Below, piece by piece: positions 28,255 to 37,530 of a stretch of 64,000 nucleotides of DNA (position 1 is its first letter; every line of letters starts with the position of its first letter). Origin of the DNA: Sphingopyxis indica. Lineage in GTDB: Bacteria > Pseudomonadota > Alphaproteobacteria > Sphingomonadales > Sphingomonadaceae. A program made the position numbers and the translations under genes. The DNA is taken from the NCBI RefSeq assembly GCF_900188185.1, contig NZ_FZPA01000004.1, forward strand, positions 172,045-236,044, in the 5' to 3' direction. A model generated the notes under the pieces. That model worked only from the letters and a program-made list of their open reading frames with translations. It ran no database searches and was not told where the DNA came from.

Positions 28255-29070
28255 ATGACCACGCTCCCCTTCTCCCATCCCGATCGCACCGACACGGGTT
28301 TCCGCCCGCTGAAGGCGCTGCACCATTTTCGCAAGCTGATCGCCGACAAGGAGGACACCGAACAGGTGTTCCACATCATCGACGCGCTGCGCGACAGGCG
28401 TTTCGATCGTTCGGCGCGGGCGTTTTTCGCGACCGCGGAGGGCAAGAAGATTCTCGCCGAGCGCCCCTATCTGCCCGCGATGCTCGACGACCATGACGCG
28501 CTGCGCAAGCTGCCCGAGGGCAGCGTCGGGCGCGTCTATGTCGACTTCATGGAGCGCGAAGGGCTGACCGCGCAGGGGCTGGTCGATGAATCGCTGAAAT
28601 TCCGCCACGGCAAGCCGCGGTACGACGACCAGCTCGAACTCTATGGCGAGCGGCTGCGCGACACGCACGACTTGTTCCACATCCTGACCGGCTATGGCCG
28701 CGATGCGCTCGGCGAACAATGCGTGCTCGCCTTTTCGTACAGCCAGAACCCCGGCTGGGGAACGCTGTTCATCGCCTGGGCGGGCGCGCGCGAGATCCGC
28801 AAGGGTCTCGGGAGCCGTTATCCGATCTACGCCGCGGTTCGGGAGGGGCAACGCATCGGCCGCGCGGCCCAGCCGATCGCGCATCAGGATATTGCGGCGC
28901 TGCTCGCCGAACCGCTCGATGCGGCGCGGACGCGGCTCGGCATCGCCGACCCCGCGACCTATAAACAGGTTCACGCGATGATGCGCGCCGACGGTGTCGA
29001 TCCCTATGATCTGCTCGGCAAGAAAGCGGCCGAGGCGGGCGCGGTGCCAGAGCTCGCGCAGGCGGCCTGA
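28255..29070 (+). CDS. coq4: COQ4-family ubiquinone biosynthesis protein
   Basis: A 271-residue homologue of eukaryotic COQ4, recently linked to C1 decarboxylation/hydroxylation in coenzyme Q synthesis. The conserved zinc-like ligand motif HDLFHILTGYGRD followed by GEQCVLAFSYSQ is present near residues 141-165. The N-terminal FRPLKALHHFRKLIADKEDTEQVF block is also typical. No other ubiquinone gene is adjacent. A palindrome-covered promoter lies upstream. Confidence 0.93.
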   Translation: MTTLPFSHPDRTDTGFRPLKALHHFRKLIADKEDTEQVFHIIDALRDRRFDRSARAFFATAEGKKILAERPYLPAMLDDHDALRKLPEGSVGRVYVDFMEREGLTAQGLVDESLKFRHGKPRYDDQLELYGERLRDTHDLFHILTGYGRDALGEQCVLAFSYSQNPGWGTLFIAWAGAREIRKGLGSRYPIYAAVREGQRIGRAAQPIAHQDIAALLAEPLDAARTRLGIADPATYKQVHAMMRADGVDPYDLLGKKAAEAGAVPELAQAA

Positions 29071-29097
29071 TCGGGCCATCGGACATTGAATTTTATC

Positions 29098-29178
29098 CGT
29101 TCGCATCGAGCGAAGTCGAGATGCCCCTCGCGATAGCGCAAGGTCGATGGGTGTCTCGACTTCGCTCGACACGAACGG
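29098..29178. repeat. Inverted repeat between convergent coq4 and DUF72 genes
   Basis: The arms TCGAGCGAAGTCGAGA (29106-29121) and TCTCGACTTCGCTCGA (29154-29169) are perfect inverses. They are flanked by a further CCGTTCG/CGAACGG pair (29098-29104 and 29172-29178). The inner loop contains CTCGCGATAGCG. Confidence 0.78.
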
Positions 29179-29211
29179 AAACTATGGAATCCCGATTTAA
29201 CGCGCGATCCT

Positions 29212-29958
29212 TTATGGCTCGCGCTCGAGTTTCGCGATCAAGGCCTGCGCCGCGGCGGGGTTGCGCACCTTGGCGCCGGCGATGAAGAAGAGATAGACGT
29301 CGCGGCCGCCCGCGGCCCAGCCGCGCGCGCGCTCCGCCCAATGGTCGAGCGCCTCGCCGGCATAGCCGGTTTCGACATCGTCCTGCGATCGCTGGAGGCG
29401 GGCATAGGTAAAGTCGGCGGTTTGCTCGTCGATACACGGAAATTCGTCGCTGTCGGCAAAGACGATCGCCATGTTCCGCTCGCGCGCGAGTTCGACGAAC
29501 GCCGGATCGCGGAAGCTTTCGTGCCGCACTTCGAGCGCGTGGCGCAGCGGCAGGCCGTCCTGCGTTTCGGGCAGCAGGTCGAGGAAAGCGGCGAAATCGT
29601 CGCGCTCGAACTTTTTCGTCGCCATGAACTGCCACAGGATCGGGCCGAGTCGGTCGCCGAGCCGCGTCAGCCCCTGCGTCAGAAACTTCTCTATCGACGC
29701 CGCGCCATCGGCGAGTTGCTTGCGGTTGGTGCAGAAACGCGACGCCTTGACGCTGAATTGGAAGCCATCGGGGACCGCGGCGGCCCAATTGGCGAAACTT
29801 TCGGGCTTCTGGCTGCCGTAATAGGTGCCGTTGATCTCGATGCCGGTCAGATGCTGCCCGGCATATTCCAGTTCGCGCTTCTGCGGATGTTTCGGCGGAT
29901 AGAAGGTCCCGCGCCACGGCTCAAAGGTCCAGCCGCCGATGCCGATATGGATGCTCAT
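29212..29958 (-). CDS. DUF72 (YecE-like) protein
   Basis: A 248-residue TIM-barrel-like protein of unknown activity. Signatures are IGIGGWTFEPWRGTFYP at the start, GIEINGTYYGSQKPESFANW near residue 38, PILWQFM near 103 and HALEVRHESF near 133. The closing strand VYLFFIAGAKVRNPAAA is kept. The start at 29958 (MSIHIG) was preferred over the longer in-frame ATG at 30051. Confidence 0.9.
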   Translation of the reverse strand: MSIHIGIGGWTFEPWRGTFYPPKHPQKRELEYAGQHLTGIEINGTYYGSQKPESFANWAAAVPDGFQFSVKASRFCTNRKQLADGAASIEKFLTQGLTRLGDRLGPILWQFMATKKFERDDFAAFLDLLPETQDGLPLRHALEVRHESFRDPAFVELARERNMAIVFADSDEFPCIDEQTADFTYARLQRSQDDVETGYAGEALDHWAERARGWAAGGRDVYLFFIAGAKVRNPAAAQALIAKLEREP

Positions 29959-30000
29959 GACTCGGTTCTCTCCCGCGAACGGCTGTGCTTGTCTCCTAAT

Positions 30001-30146
30001 CTCGCACAAAGCCACGAAGCCACAAAGGGGGTGAGCCGATCCGACGTTCATCGCCCTTTGCGAGGGCCGCCCGTTATAGTGCTACGCGCATCGGCGCATG
30101 ACGTCGCAGCTACGCACCCCTTTGTGGCTTCGTGGCTTTGTGCGAG
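30001..30146. repeat. Perfect 30-bp inverted repeat with tandem-repeat arms (family I related)
   Basis: The arms at 30001-30030 and 30117-30146 are exact inverses over 30 bases. Each arm is made of reiterated CCAC(A/G)AAG-type units, for example AAGCCACGAAGCCAC. The 86-base centre carries no gene. It separates DUF72 from purL. Confidence 0.85.
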
Positions 30147-30163
30147 TCGTTCTTGCAGGCATC

Positions 30164-32407
30164 TCAGGCCAGCGCCGCGTCGGCCCCCATCAAATTCGGG
30201 AAAAAGCCTTCGTGCGCCTCGCGCAGTTCGGCCAGCGTCACCTGATGATCGCTTTCGGGCAGTTCAAAGACGATGCGGTCCTTGATCGTGCGGCCGAGCG
30301 GGTCGACCGGCACGTCGGCGCGGCCCGCGGCATCGAGGAAGTCGGCGAGGCAGGTGTCGCAGACCGTGACGAGATAGAGGCCCTGATCCTCGCCGAAGAA
30401 GCTCTCGGCGACGCCGAAGGGCTGCTCCTCGCTGACCAGCACGCCGATGTTCGACTTCAGCGCCATTTCGGCGAGCGCCACCGCGACGCCCCCGTCGGAC
30501 ACGTCGTGGCAGGCGGTGATCCAGCCGGCATTGATCGCGTCGCGGATGAAATCGCCGGTGCGCTTTTCGGCTTTCAGGTCGACGGGCGGCGGCGGGCCTT
30601 CCTCGCGGCCCAAAATTTCGCGCAGCCAGATCGACTGGCCGAGATGGCCCATGCGCTCGCCGACCGCGAGGACGATGTCGCCGGTGCGCTTGAAGCCGAT
30701 GCCGACCGCCTTGCCCAGATCGTCGATCACCCCGACGCCGCCGATCGCGGGGGTCGGCAGGATCGCGCTGCCGCCGCCGGTCGCCTTGCTCTCGTTATAG
30801 AGGCTCACATTGCCCGACACGATCGGATAGTCGAGCGCGCGGCACGCCTCGCCCATGCCGTCGAGACAACCGGTGATCTGCCCCATGATCTCGGGCCGCT
30901 GCGGGTTGGCGAAGTTCAGGCAGTTGGTGATCGCGAGCGGCGTCGCACCGACCGCGCTGATGTTGCGCCAGCTTTCGGCGACCGCCTGGCGGCCGCCCTC
31001 GAACGGATCGGCATAGCAATAGCGCGGGGTGCAGTCGGTCGTCATCGCGAGCGCGCGGTTCGTCCCGTGGATACGCACCAGCGCGGCATCGCCGCCGGTC
31101 TGCACCGTGTCGGCGCCGACCTGGCTGTCATATTGCTCCCAGATCCAGCGGCGGCTCGCGATGTCGGGGGTGCCCATCAGCGTCCTGAGGTCGGCGGCGA
31201 CATCCTTCGTTTCGGGAACGTCGGTCAGCGGTGCCTGTTTCGGTGTCAGCACATGCGGCCGGTCATAGAGCGGCGCGTCGTCGGCGAGGGGGCCAAGCGG
31301 AATATCGCAGACGATCTCGCCATGATGTTCGAGCACCATGCGGCCGGTGTCGGTGACGGTGCCGATGACCGCGAAGTCGAGCTCCCATTTCTCGAAGATC
31401 GCCTTGGCGAACTCTTCCTTGCCGGGCTTGAGCACCATCAACATGCGTTCCTGGCTTTCCGACAGCATCATTTCATAGGCCGTCATGCCGGTCTCGCGCT
31501 GCGGCACATCGTCCATCCTGAGGTGGAGGCCGACGCCGCCCTTCGATGCCATCTCGACCGACGAGCTGGTCAGCCCCGCGGCGCCCATGTCCTGGATCGC
31601 GACGATCGCGTCCGACGCCATCAGCTCGAGGCACGCCTCGATCAGCAGCTTTTCGGTAAAGGGGTCGCCGACCTGCACCGTGGGGCGCTTTTCCTCGGCA
31701 TCCTCGCCGAAGTCGGCGCTCGCCATCGTCGCGCCGTGGATGCCGTCGCGCCCGGTCTTCGAGCCGACATAGACGATCGGATTGCCGACGCCCGAGGCCG
31801 CCGAATAGAAAATCTTGTCCTGCTCGGCGACGCCGACGGTCATCGCATTGACCAGGATATTGCCGTCATAGGCCTTGTGAAAATTGACCTCGCCGCCGAC
31901 CGTCGGCACGCCGACGCAATTGCCATAGCCGCCGATGCCGTGGACGACGCCCGAGATCAGATGCTTCATCTTGGGATGGTCGGGGCGGCCGAAACGCAGC
32001 GCGTTGAGGTTCGCGACCGGCCGCGCGCCCATGGTGAAGACGTCGCGCAAAATGCCGCCGACGCCCGTCGCCGCGCCCTGATAGGGTTCGATATAGCTCG
32101 GATGGTTGTGGCTCTCCATCTTGAAGATGGCGGCAAGTCTTTTGCCGTCCGGCCCTTCGCCGATGTCGATCACGCCGGCATTCTCGCCGGGGCCGCAGAT
32201 CACCCACGGCGCCTCGGTCGGGAGCTTCTTCAGGTGGATGCGCGAACTTTTATAGCTGCAATGCTCGGACCACATGACCGAGAAGATGCCGAGTTCGACG
32301 AGATTCGGTTCGCGCCCGAGCGCGTGGAGGACGCGCTCATATTCCTCGGGCGAAAGCCCATGGTCGGCGACGATTTCGGGGGTGATGGCGGGCGCGGGCT
32401 GAGTCAT
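30164..32407 (-). CDS. purL: Phosphoribosylformylglycinamidine synthase subunit PurL (small type)
   Basis: ATP-dependent amidation step of purine synthesis, working with PurQ and PurS. The 747-residue length is that of the alphaproteobacterial/Bacillus-type PurL rather than the 1300-residue fused enzyme. Motifs include [63 protein letters not shown] and the second-half [17 protein letters not shown]. No purQ or purS is in the window. Confidence 0.97.
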   Translation of the reverse strand: MTQPAPAITPEIVADHGLSPEEYERVLHALGREPNLVELGIFSVMWSEHCSYKSSRIHLKKLPTEAPWVICGPGENAGVIDIGEGPDGKRLAAIFKMESHNHPSYIEPYQGAATGVGGILRDVFTMGARPVANLNALRFGRPDHPKMKHLISGVVHGIGGYGNCVGVPTVGGEVNFHKAYDGNILVNAMTVGVAEQDKIFYSAASGVGNPIVYVGSKTGRDGIHGATMASADFGEDAEEKRPTVQVGDPFTEKLLIEACLELMASDAIVAIQDMGAAGLTSSSVEMASKGGVGLHLRMDDVPQRETGMTAYEMMLSESQERMLMVLKPGKEEFAKAIFEKWELDFAVIGTVTDTGRMVLEHHGEIVCDIPLGPLADDAPLYDRPHVLTPKQAPLTDVPETKDVAADLRTLMGTPDIASRRWIWEQYDSQVGADTVQTGGDAALVRIHGTNRALAMTTDCTPRYCYADPFEGGRQAVAESWRNISAVGATPLAITNCLNFANPQRPEIMGQITGCLDGMGEACRALDYPIVSGNVSLYNESKATGGGSAILPTPAIGGVGVIDDLGKAVGIGFKRTGDIVLAVGERMGHLGQSIWLREILGREEGPPPPVDLKAEKRTGDFIRDAINAGWITACHDVSDGGVAVALAEMALKSNIGVLVSEEQPFGVAESFFGEDQGLYLVTVCDTCLADFLDAAGRADVPVDPLGRTIKDRIVFELPESDHQVTLAELREAHEGFFPNLMGADAALA

Positions 32408-32490
32408 GGCGCGCCTTTAGCGTCGCGCGCGCGATAGGAACAGACCCCATGTGGCCGAAACCGGCCGCATGGGGTCCAAATATGTCCGGC

Positions 32491-32787
32491 TCAGCGCGAG
32501 GCGAGCGTCGTCGCGGGCTTGTCGAGCGGCTGGACGTCGCGCAGCGAAAAGCTGACCTGCTGCGAACCGACCGTCCCGCGCACGCGATGTTCGCCGACGC
32601 GCAGCTTGAACGTCTTGCCCGTGCGCTCTTCGACGCCGCGGATCACGCGGTAGCCATCGGCTTCTTCGACCGTGTAGCTGTAGATGTGGCCGTCATGCTC
32701 GAACCGCTGCGGGGCGGCCTCATCGGCATGGACGGCGGGCGCCAGCGCTGCAAAACCGAGCGCGATGGGGAGGAAAATGGTTTTCAT
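32491..32787 (-). CDS. Small secreted protein, unrecognised
   Basis: A 98-residue exported protein. Residues 1-21 (MKTIFLPIALGFAALAPAVH, then A) are a clear signal peptide. The mature part of about 75 residues is predicted beta-rich (HDGHIYSYTVEEADGYRVIRG, TFKLRVGEHRVRG) and has no cysteines. No domain is recognised. AAGGA lies upstream of the ATG at 32787. Confidence 0.75.
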   Translation of the reverse strand: MKTIFLPIALGFAALAPAVHADEAAPQRFEHDGHIYSYTVEEADGYRVIRGVEERTGKTFKLRVGEHRVRGTVGSQQVSFSLRDVQPLDKPATTLASR

Positions 32788-32935
32788 GATGCAAGTCCTT
32801 GTCTTTGAGAACAAAACTTGCCTTTAAGCCCCTCTTGTGTTGTGCAGTGCAACATGACCCGCTTTGGCCTGCGAGGCAATTGCAAAAAGTCGAAACGGGA
32901 TTGTGCTGGAGACCGTCCTGTTCAGCTTGAACCGA

Positions 32936-32995
32936 AGCCCTGAGCCTGTCGAAGGGCGCTTCTCGTCGGGAGGCGCCCTTCGACAGGCTCTGGCT
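32936..32995. repeat. Short intergenic inverted repeat, family E copy 2
   Basis: Perfect 18-bp arms GAGCCTGTCGAAGGGCGC (32942-32959) and GCGCCCTTCGACAGGCTC (32973-32990) with loop TTCTCGTCGGGAG. The related copy at 36346-36406 has the same loop start (TTCTCGTCG) and a T-A in place of a C-G pair in the stem. Confidence 0.85.
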
Positions 32996-33649
32996 TCAGC
33001 GCGCGGCGGCGGCGCGTCCGCGTCCTGCCCACCAGGCGGCGAGCGCGAGCGCGGCATAGGCGAACAGCATCGTCGCCGGAATCGCGAGCGAATAGGCGGA
33101 TTGCTTCGGCCCGAACCAGTCGATCGCCTGAAACAGCGCGAGCAGCGCCGCGAGCACCCACAGCCGGCCGTTGCCGCGCTCGCTGCCGGTGCGGCGCGCA
33201 TAATAGAGGAGCGCCCCGCCCGCGAGCCCGATCTCGAGCGGCATTTCGATTTCCGGATGGTTCCACAACCCGAACCCGAGCCTGGGCGGCGCTCCGAACA
33301 GGGTGAGGTCGGGGATGTGGACGGCGAGGTCGAGCAGCCAGTGCGACAGCACGACGAGCCCCGCGCCGATCGCCGCCTCGCGCCGCCGCGTCGCAAACCA
33401 GACGGCGGCGCCGAACAGCAGGCCCCACAGCATCGCGCCGAGCAGGCTGTGCGTATAGGGCATATGATAGAGGTCCATCGGGTTCATCGCGGCGATGCCG
33501 GGGACGATGCGCATCGCCTCGACCCCCGGCACGAGCAGCCCCGCAAAGCCGATGTCGACGAGCTGCGCCGCGACGAACAGCGTGCCGAGCCCCGCGGCGC
33601 GCGGGCGCGAAGCGGCGACCAGCGCCGGGGCGAAATGGCCGATGAACAT
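32996..33649 (-). CDS. Polytopic membrane protein, DUF457/YdjM-like
   Basis: A 217-residue protein with about six hydrophobic segments. Histidines placed as in the predicted membrane-bound metal-dependent hydrolase group are seen: MFIGHFAPAL at the start, MPYTHSLLG near residue 65 and LSHWLLDLAVHIPD near 101. No activity is established for the group. It is convergent with nothing and lies divergent from xseB. Confidence 0.75.
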   Translation of the reverse strand: MFIGHFAPALVAASRPRAAGLGTLFVAAQLVDIGFAGLLVPGVEAMRIVPGIAAMNPMDLYHMPYTHSLLGAMLWGLLFGAAVWFATRRREAAIGAGLVVLSHWLLDLAVHIPDLTLFGAPPRLGFGLWNHPEIEMPLEIGLAGGALLYYARRTGSERGNGRLWVLAALLALFQAIDWFGPKQSAYSLAIPATMLFAYAALALAAWWAGRGRAAAAR

Positions 33650-33722
33650 GAACGGAAGCTATCGCCCCGGCTGGCGACGTCAAGCTTGACCGCATGGGGG
33701 CGAAGGGGCCAAAGCAGGGGCC

Positions 33723-33986
33723 ATGACGGATCTGCCCGACGCCCCCGCCGCCCCCGCCATCGCCTCCTTGTCGTTCGAGGCCGCGATGGGCGAGCTCGAA
33801 TCGATCGTGCGGCGGCTCGAAAGCGGCGACGTCAGCCTCGAGGAATCGGTGACGCTTTACGAGCGCGGCCATGCGCTGCGCGCGCATTGCGAAGCGCGCC
33901 TCGCCGCCGCGCAGGCGCGGATCGAACAGGTCAGCCTGGGCGCCGACGGCGCGCCGGCGGGAACCACGCCCTTCGGCGAAAGCTGA
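33723..33986 (+). CDS. xseB: Exodeoxyribonuclease VII small subunit
   Basis: An 87-residue helical subunit that joins XseA to form the single-strand-specific exonuclease VII. The core LSFEAAMGELESIVRRLESGDVSLEESVTLYERG is diagnostic. It is followed three bases later by ispA, the usual xseB-ispA order in proteobacteria. Confidence 0.95.
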   Translation: MTDLPDAPAAPAIASLSFEAAMGELESIVRRLESGDVSLEESVTLYERGHALRAHCEARLAAAQARIEQVSLGADGAPAGTTPFGES

Positions 33987-33989
33987 CCG

Positions 33990-34913
33990 GTGGCGGAGCT
34001 CGTCGGGGATGATTCGGCGAAAGCGGCGTTGTTGCTGCGTGCGGCGCAGGCCGACGTCGCATCGGGTATCGACGCGCTGTTCGACCAGCTCCTCCCGATC
34101 CCCGCCGATCCGCGCAGCACGCTCTATGAAGCGATGCGCTATGCCGCGATCGGCGGCGGCAAGCGGCTGCGCCCGCTCCTCGCGCGCGCGGCGGGCGATC
34201 TCTATCACGTCGATCGCGCGCTTTCGCTGCGCGTCGGGGCGGCGGTCGAGGCGATGCATGTCTATTCGCTGATCCACGACGATCTGCCCTGCATGGACGA
34301 CGACGATCTGCGCCGCGGCAAGCCGACGGTACACAAGGCGTTCGGCGAAGCGACCGCGGTGCTCGCGGGCGATTCGCTGCATGCACTCGCCTTCGAATGG
34401 CTCGTCGATCCCGCGACGCACAGCGATCCGTTCGTGCGCGCCGAGCTGATCCGCGAACTCGCGCACGCCGCGGGACCGGCGGGCATGGCGGGCGGGCAGA
34501 TGATGGATCTCGCGGCCGAGACCGCCGAATTCGACCTGCGCACGGTGACACGGCTCCAGCAGCTCAAGACCGGTGCGCTGATCGGCTTTTCGGTCGAGGC
34601 GGGGGCGATCCTCGCGCGCATCCCCGAGGAAGGGCGCCGGCCGCTGCGCGGATATGCGCGCGACATCGGGCTCGCCTTCCAGATCGCCGACGACATCATG
34701 GACGTCGAAGGCGACGAGGCGCTCGCGGGCAAGGCGCTGCACAAGGACGATGCGGCGGGCAAGGCGACCTTCGTGACGTTGATGGGCCTGGGCCGCGCAC
34801 GCGAACAGGCGCGGCTGCTCGTCGAGCAGGCGGTCGATCATCTCGCGAATTTCGGCGAAGAGGCCGCGCTGCTGCGCGCCATCGCGCGCTATGTGGTGGA
34901 AAGGGACCGTTGA
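33990..34913 (+). CDS. ispA: Polyprenyl synthetase (farnesyl/geranylgeranyl diphosphate synthase type)
   Basis: Condenses isopentenyl diphosphate with allylic diphosphates in the cytoplasm. The 307-residue protein has the first aspartate-rich motif DDLPCMDDDDLRRGKPT (about residue 98) and the second DDIMDVEGD (about 236). It also has GGKRLRPLL at residue 53. The GTG start sits three bases after xseB. The stop overlaps the coaD start by one base (TGATG). dxs, often next in line, is not here. Confidence 0.94.
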   Translation: MAELVGDDSAKAALLLRAAQADVASGIDALFDQLLPIPADPRSTLYEAMRYAAIGGGKRLRPLLARAAGDLYHVDRALSLRVGAAVEAMHVYSLIHDDLPCMDDDDLRRGKPTVHKAFGEATAVLAGDSLHALAFEWLVDPATHSDPFVRAELIRELAHAAGPAGMAGGQMMDLAAETAEFDLRTVTRLQQLKTGALIGFSVEAGAILARIPEEGRRPLRGYARDIGLAFQIADDIMDVEGDEALAGKALHKDDAAGKATFVTLMGLGRAREQARLLVEQAVDHLANFGEEAALLRAIARYVVERDR

Positions 34914-35419
34914 TGCGCATTGGGGTTTATCCCGGAACATTCGATCCGATCACGCTCGGGCATATGGACATCATCCGGCGCGGCGCGAAGCTCGTCGACC
35001 GGCTCGTCATCGGCGTGACGACCAACATCGCCAAATCGCCGCTGTTCGACGACGACGAGCGGATCGCGATGGTGCGGCGCGAGGTCGAGGCGATCGAGGG
35101 CGACATTCACGTCGTCGGCTTCAATTCGCTGCTGATGGACTTCGCCGAGCGTGAAGGCGCGACGGTGATCGTGCGCGGGCTGCGCGCGGTCGCCGACTTC
35201 GAATATGAATATCAGATGGCGGGGATGAACCAGCAACTCAACGACCGCATCGAAACCGTCTTTCTGATGGCCGACGTCGGGCTTCAGCCGATCGCGTCGC
35301 GGCTGGTCAAGGAAATCGCGATCTTCGGCGGCGAGATCCACAAATTCGTGACCCCAGCGGTGCGCGGGGCGGTCGAGCGCCGCATCGCCGAACGCGGGCT
35401 GCGGCAGGGCGACGCCTAA
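34913..35419 (+). CDS. coaD: Phosphopantetheine adenylyltransferase
   Basis: Penultimate step of CoA synthesis. The 168-residue nucleotidylyltransferase shows the HxGH-type motif TLGHMDII in GVYPGTFDPITLGH, plus VRGLRAVADFEYEYQMAGMN and the C-terminal substrate loop. Start and ispA stop share one base, so translation is coupled. Confidence 0.97.
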   Translation: MRIGVYPGTFDPITLGHMDIIRRGAKLVDRLVIGVTTNIAKSPLFDDDERIAMVRREVEAIEGDIHVVGFNSLLMDFAEREGATVIVRGLRAVADFEYEYQMAGMNQQLNDRIETVFLMADVGLQPIASRLVKEIAIFGGEIHKFVTPAVRGAVERRIAERGLRQGDA

Positions 35420-35504
35420 GCCGATCATTGAGCATTCAGCTTTTTCCCGCTAGGCCGCGCCGGACGGGGCGCCAGACGGATATAGTGACAAAGGTCGACG
35501 AGAT

Positions 35505-36299
35505 ATGACATTCAGTTTCCGCCCCTTGCTTCTGGCCGCGATGGCGCTCGGACTGACGGTAGCGGCCGTCGCGCAGGAGGTGCCGCCCGCGCCCTCGCCG
35601 AACCCGGACGAAGCGCCCGCCGAACCGCCCGAGCCGGCCCCGCCGCCGCTGACCGAGGCACCGCCCGCCGAGGCACCCGAGGCCGCCGATGCCGCGCCGA
35701 CCGAGGTAGCCCCCGCCGCGCCGACGATCACGCCCGAACAATATATGGGCAACCCCGAATATATGCTGAACCTCGACCTTTCGACCGGCGGCCGCGTGGT
35801 GATCCAGCTCTATCCCGACGTCGCGCCGCACCATGTCGAGCGCGTCAAGCAGCTCGCACGTTCGGGCTTTTACAATGGCGTGAAATTCCACCGCGTGATC
35901 GACGGCTTCATGGCGCAGACGGGCGATCCGACCGCGACCGGGCAGGGCGGGTCGGACCTGCCCGACCTTCAGGCCGAATTCAACGACAAGCCGCATCTGC
36001 GCGGCACCGTCTCGATGGCGCGCGCCAATGATCCGAACAGCGCCAACAGCCAGTTCTTCATCATGCTCCAGCCGCGCTTCTCGCTCGACCATAATTATAC
36101 CGTCTTCGGGCGCGTCGTGTCGGGGATGCAATATGTCGACGCGATCCATAAGGGCGAGCCGCCCGAAGTGATGTCGCGCATGGTCCAGGTGTCGGTCGCC
36201 GCCGACCAGAAGCCCGTGCCGCCCGCGTCGATGCTGGTCGAGGACAAGCCGGCCGCGCCCGACATCTCCGCCGACGATCTCAACGCGCCGATCCGGTAA
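35505..36299 (+). CDS. Periplasmic cyclophilin-type peptidyl-prolyl isomerase
   Basis: A 264-residue exported isomerase. A signal peptide (about residues 1-23, ending AVAQ) leads into a 50-residue Pro/Glu/Ala linker. A cyclophilin domain follows, with FYNGVKFHRVIDGFMAQTGDPT, GTVSMARANDPNSANSQFFIML and NYTVFGRVVSGM. The catalytic arginine lies in KFHRVI. It catalyses proline isomerisation of periplasmic clients and follows coaD. Confidence 0.94.
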   Translation: MTFSFRPLLLAAMALGLTVAAVAQEVPPAPSPNPDEAPAEPPEPAPPPLTEAPPAEAPEAADAAPTEVAPAAPTITPEQYMGNPEYMLNLDLSTGGRVVIQLYPDVAPHHVERVKQLARSGFYNGVKFHRVIDGFMAQTGDPTATGQGGSDLPDLQAEFNDKPHLRGTVSMARANDPNSANSQFFIMLQPRFSLDHNYTVFGRVVSGMQYVDAIHKGEPPEVMSRMVQVSVAADQKPVPPASMLVEDKPAAPDISADDLNAPIR

Positions 36300-36345
36300 G
36301 CGAGGCGCAGGGGAGGGCTCCGCGGAGCCTGCCCCAATCGAAATC

Positions 36346-36406
36346 AGCCCTGAGCTTGTCGAAGGGCGCTTCTCGTCGATAGGCGCCCTTCGACAAGCTC
36401 AGGGCT
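36346..36406. repeat. Perfect 24-bp inverted repeat, family E copy 1
   Basis: The arms at 36346-36369 and 36383-36406 are exact inverses with a 13-base loop (TTCTCGTCGATAG). The stem contains GAGCTTGTCGAAGGGCGC. It lies in the 138-base gap between the cyclophilin gene and queA, with another short palindrome (GGCTCCGCGGAGCC) just before it. Confidence 0.87.
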
Positions 36407-36437
36407 ACGGTTCAATCTGCCGAACGGACTTCAGCCG

Positions 36438-37499
36438 ATGCGCGTCGACGATTTCGACTTCGACCTTCCGCCCGAGCGGATCGCGCTGCGCCCGGCGCGG
36501 CCGCGCGATGCGGCGCGGATGCTCGTCGTCGAAGGCCGCGCGATGCGCGATGCGGGGGTGCGCGACCTGCCCGCGCTGCTGCGCGCGGGCGACTGCCTCG
36601 TCTTCAACGACACGCGCGTCATCCCCGCGCAGCTCGAAGGCCAACGGGGCGTTCGACGTGACGGCGCGGCGAGCGCGCCGGGGGCCAAGATCGGCGCCAC
36701 CCTGCACAAGCGCGTCGACCTGCGCCGCTGGCAGGCGTTCGTCCGCAATGCCAAACGGCTGCGCGTCGGCGAAACGGTCGATTTCGGTTCGGGGGTCGAG
36801 GCAGTCGCCGAGGAACGGCTCGCCGACGGCAGCTTCATACTCGCCTTCGCGGGCGACGAGCCGGTCGAACTGCTGCTCGAACGCGCCGGCACGATGCCGC
36901 TGCCGCCCTATATCGCGGGCAAGCGGGGGGCCGACGACGCCGACCGCGCCGACTATCAGACGATGTTCGCGCGTGAGGACGGCGCGGTCGCGGCGCCGAC
37001 CGCGGCGCTGCATTTCACCCCCGGCCTGCTGGACGCGATCGCCGCCGCCGGCATCGCCACCGAAACGCTGACCTTGCACGTCGGCGCGGGCACTTTCCTG
37101 CCGGTCAAGGCCGACGACACCGACGATCATGTGATGCACGCCGAATGGGGCCGTATCGAGCCCGAGACCGCGGCGCGCCTCAACGCGGTGCGCGCCGCCG
37201 GCGGGCGGATCATCGCGGTCGGCACGACCAGCCTGCGCCTGCTCGAAAGCGCGGCCCGGACCGACGGCACGATCGCGCCCTTCGCGGGCGACACGTCGAT
37301 CTTCATCACGCCGGGCTATCGTTTTCGCGCAGTGGGCGGATTGATGACCAATTTCCACCTGCCGCGATCGACCCTGTTCATGCTGGTCAGCGCGCTGATG
37401 GGATTGGACGTGATGCACGCGGCGTACAGCCACGCGATCGCGGAAGGTTACCGCTTCTACAGCTATGGCGATTCCAGCCTGCTGCTGCCGGAGCGATAG
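36438..37499 (+). CDS. queA: S-adenosylmethionine:tRNA ribosyltransferase-isomerase
   Basis: Transfers and rearranges the ribosyl group of SAM onto 7-aminomethyl-deazaguanine in tRNA, a late step of queuosine synthesis. The 353-residue protein opens with [19 protein letters not shown]. It has [11 protein letters not shown] near residue 56, [22 protein letters not shown] near 174 and [14 protein letters not shown] near 310. Its partner tgt lies 1.2 kb away on the opposite strand with phyR and nepR between. Confidence 0.96.
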   Translation: MRVDDFDFDLPPERIALRPARPRDAARMLVVEGRAMRDAGVRDLPALLRAGDCLVFNDTRVIPAQLEGQRGVRRDGAASAPGAKIGATLHKRVDLRRWQAFVRNAKRLRVGETVDFGSGVEAVAEERLADGSFILAFAGDEPVELLLERAGTMPLPPYIAGKRGADDADRADYQTMFAREDGAVAAPTAALHFTPGLLDAIAAAGIATETLTLHVGAGTFLPVKADDTDDHVMHAEWGRIEPETAARLNAVRAAGGRIIAVGTTSLRLLESAARTDGTIAPFAGDTSIFITPGYRFRAVGGLMTNFHLPRSTLFMLVSALMGLDVMHAAYSHAIAEGYRFYSYGDSSLLLPER

Positions 37500-37530
37500 C
37501 GGCGACCATGCTCTTCCGCGGCACCGGCGA

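Noticed and set aside
30098..32437. A 779-codon plus-strand open frame opposite purL
   Set aside because: Mirror frame of a strongly conserved gene. The translated text is Arg/His/Asp-rich and has no family features.
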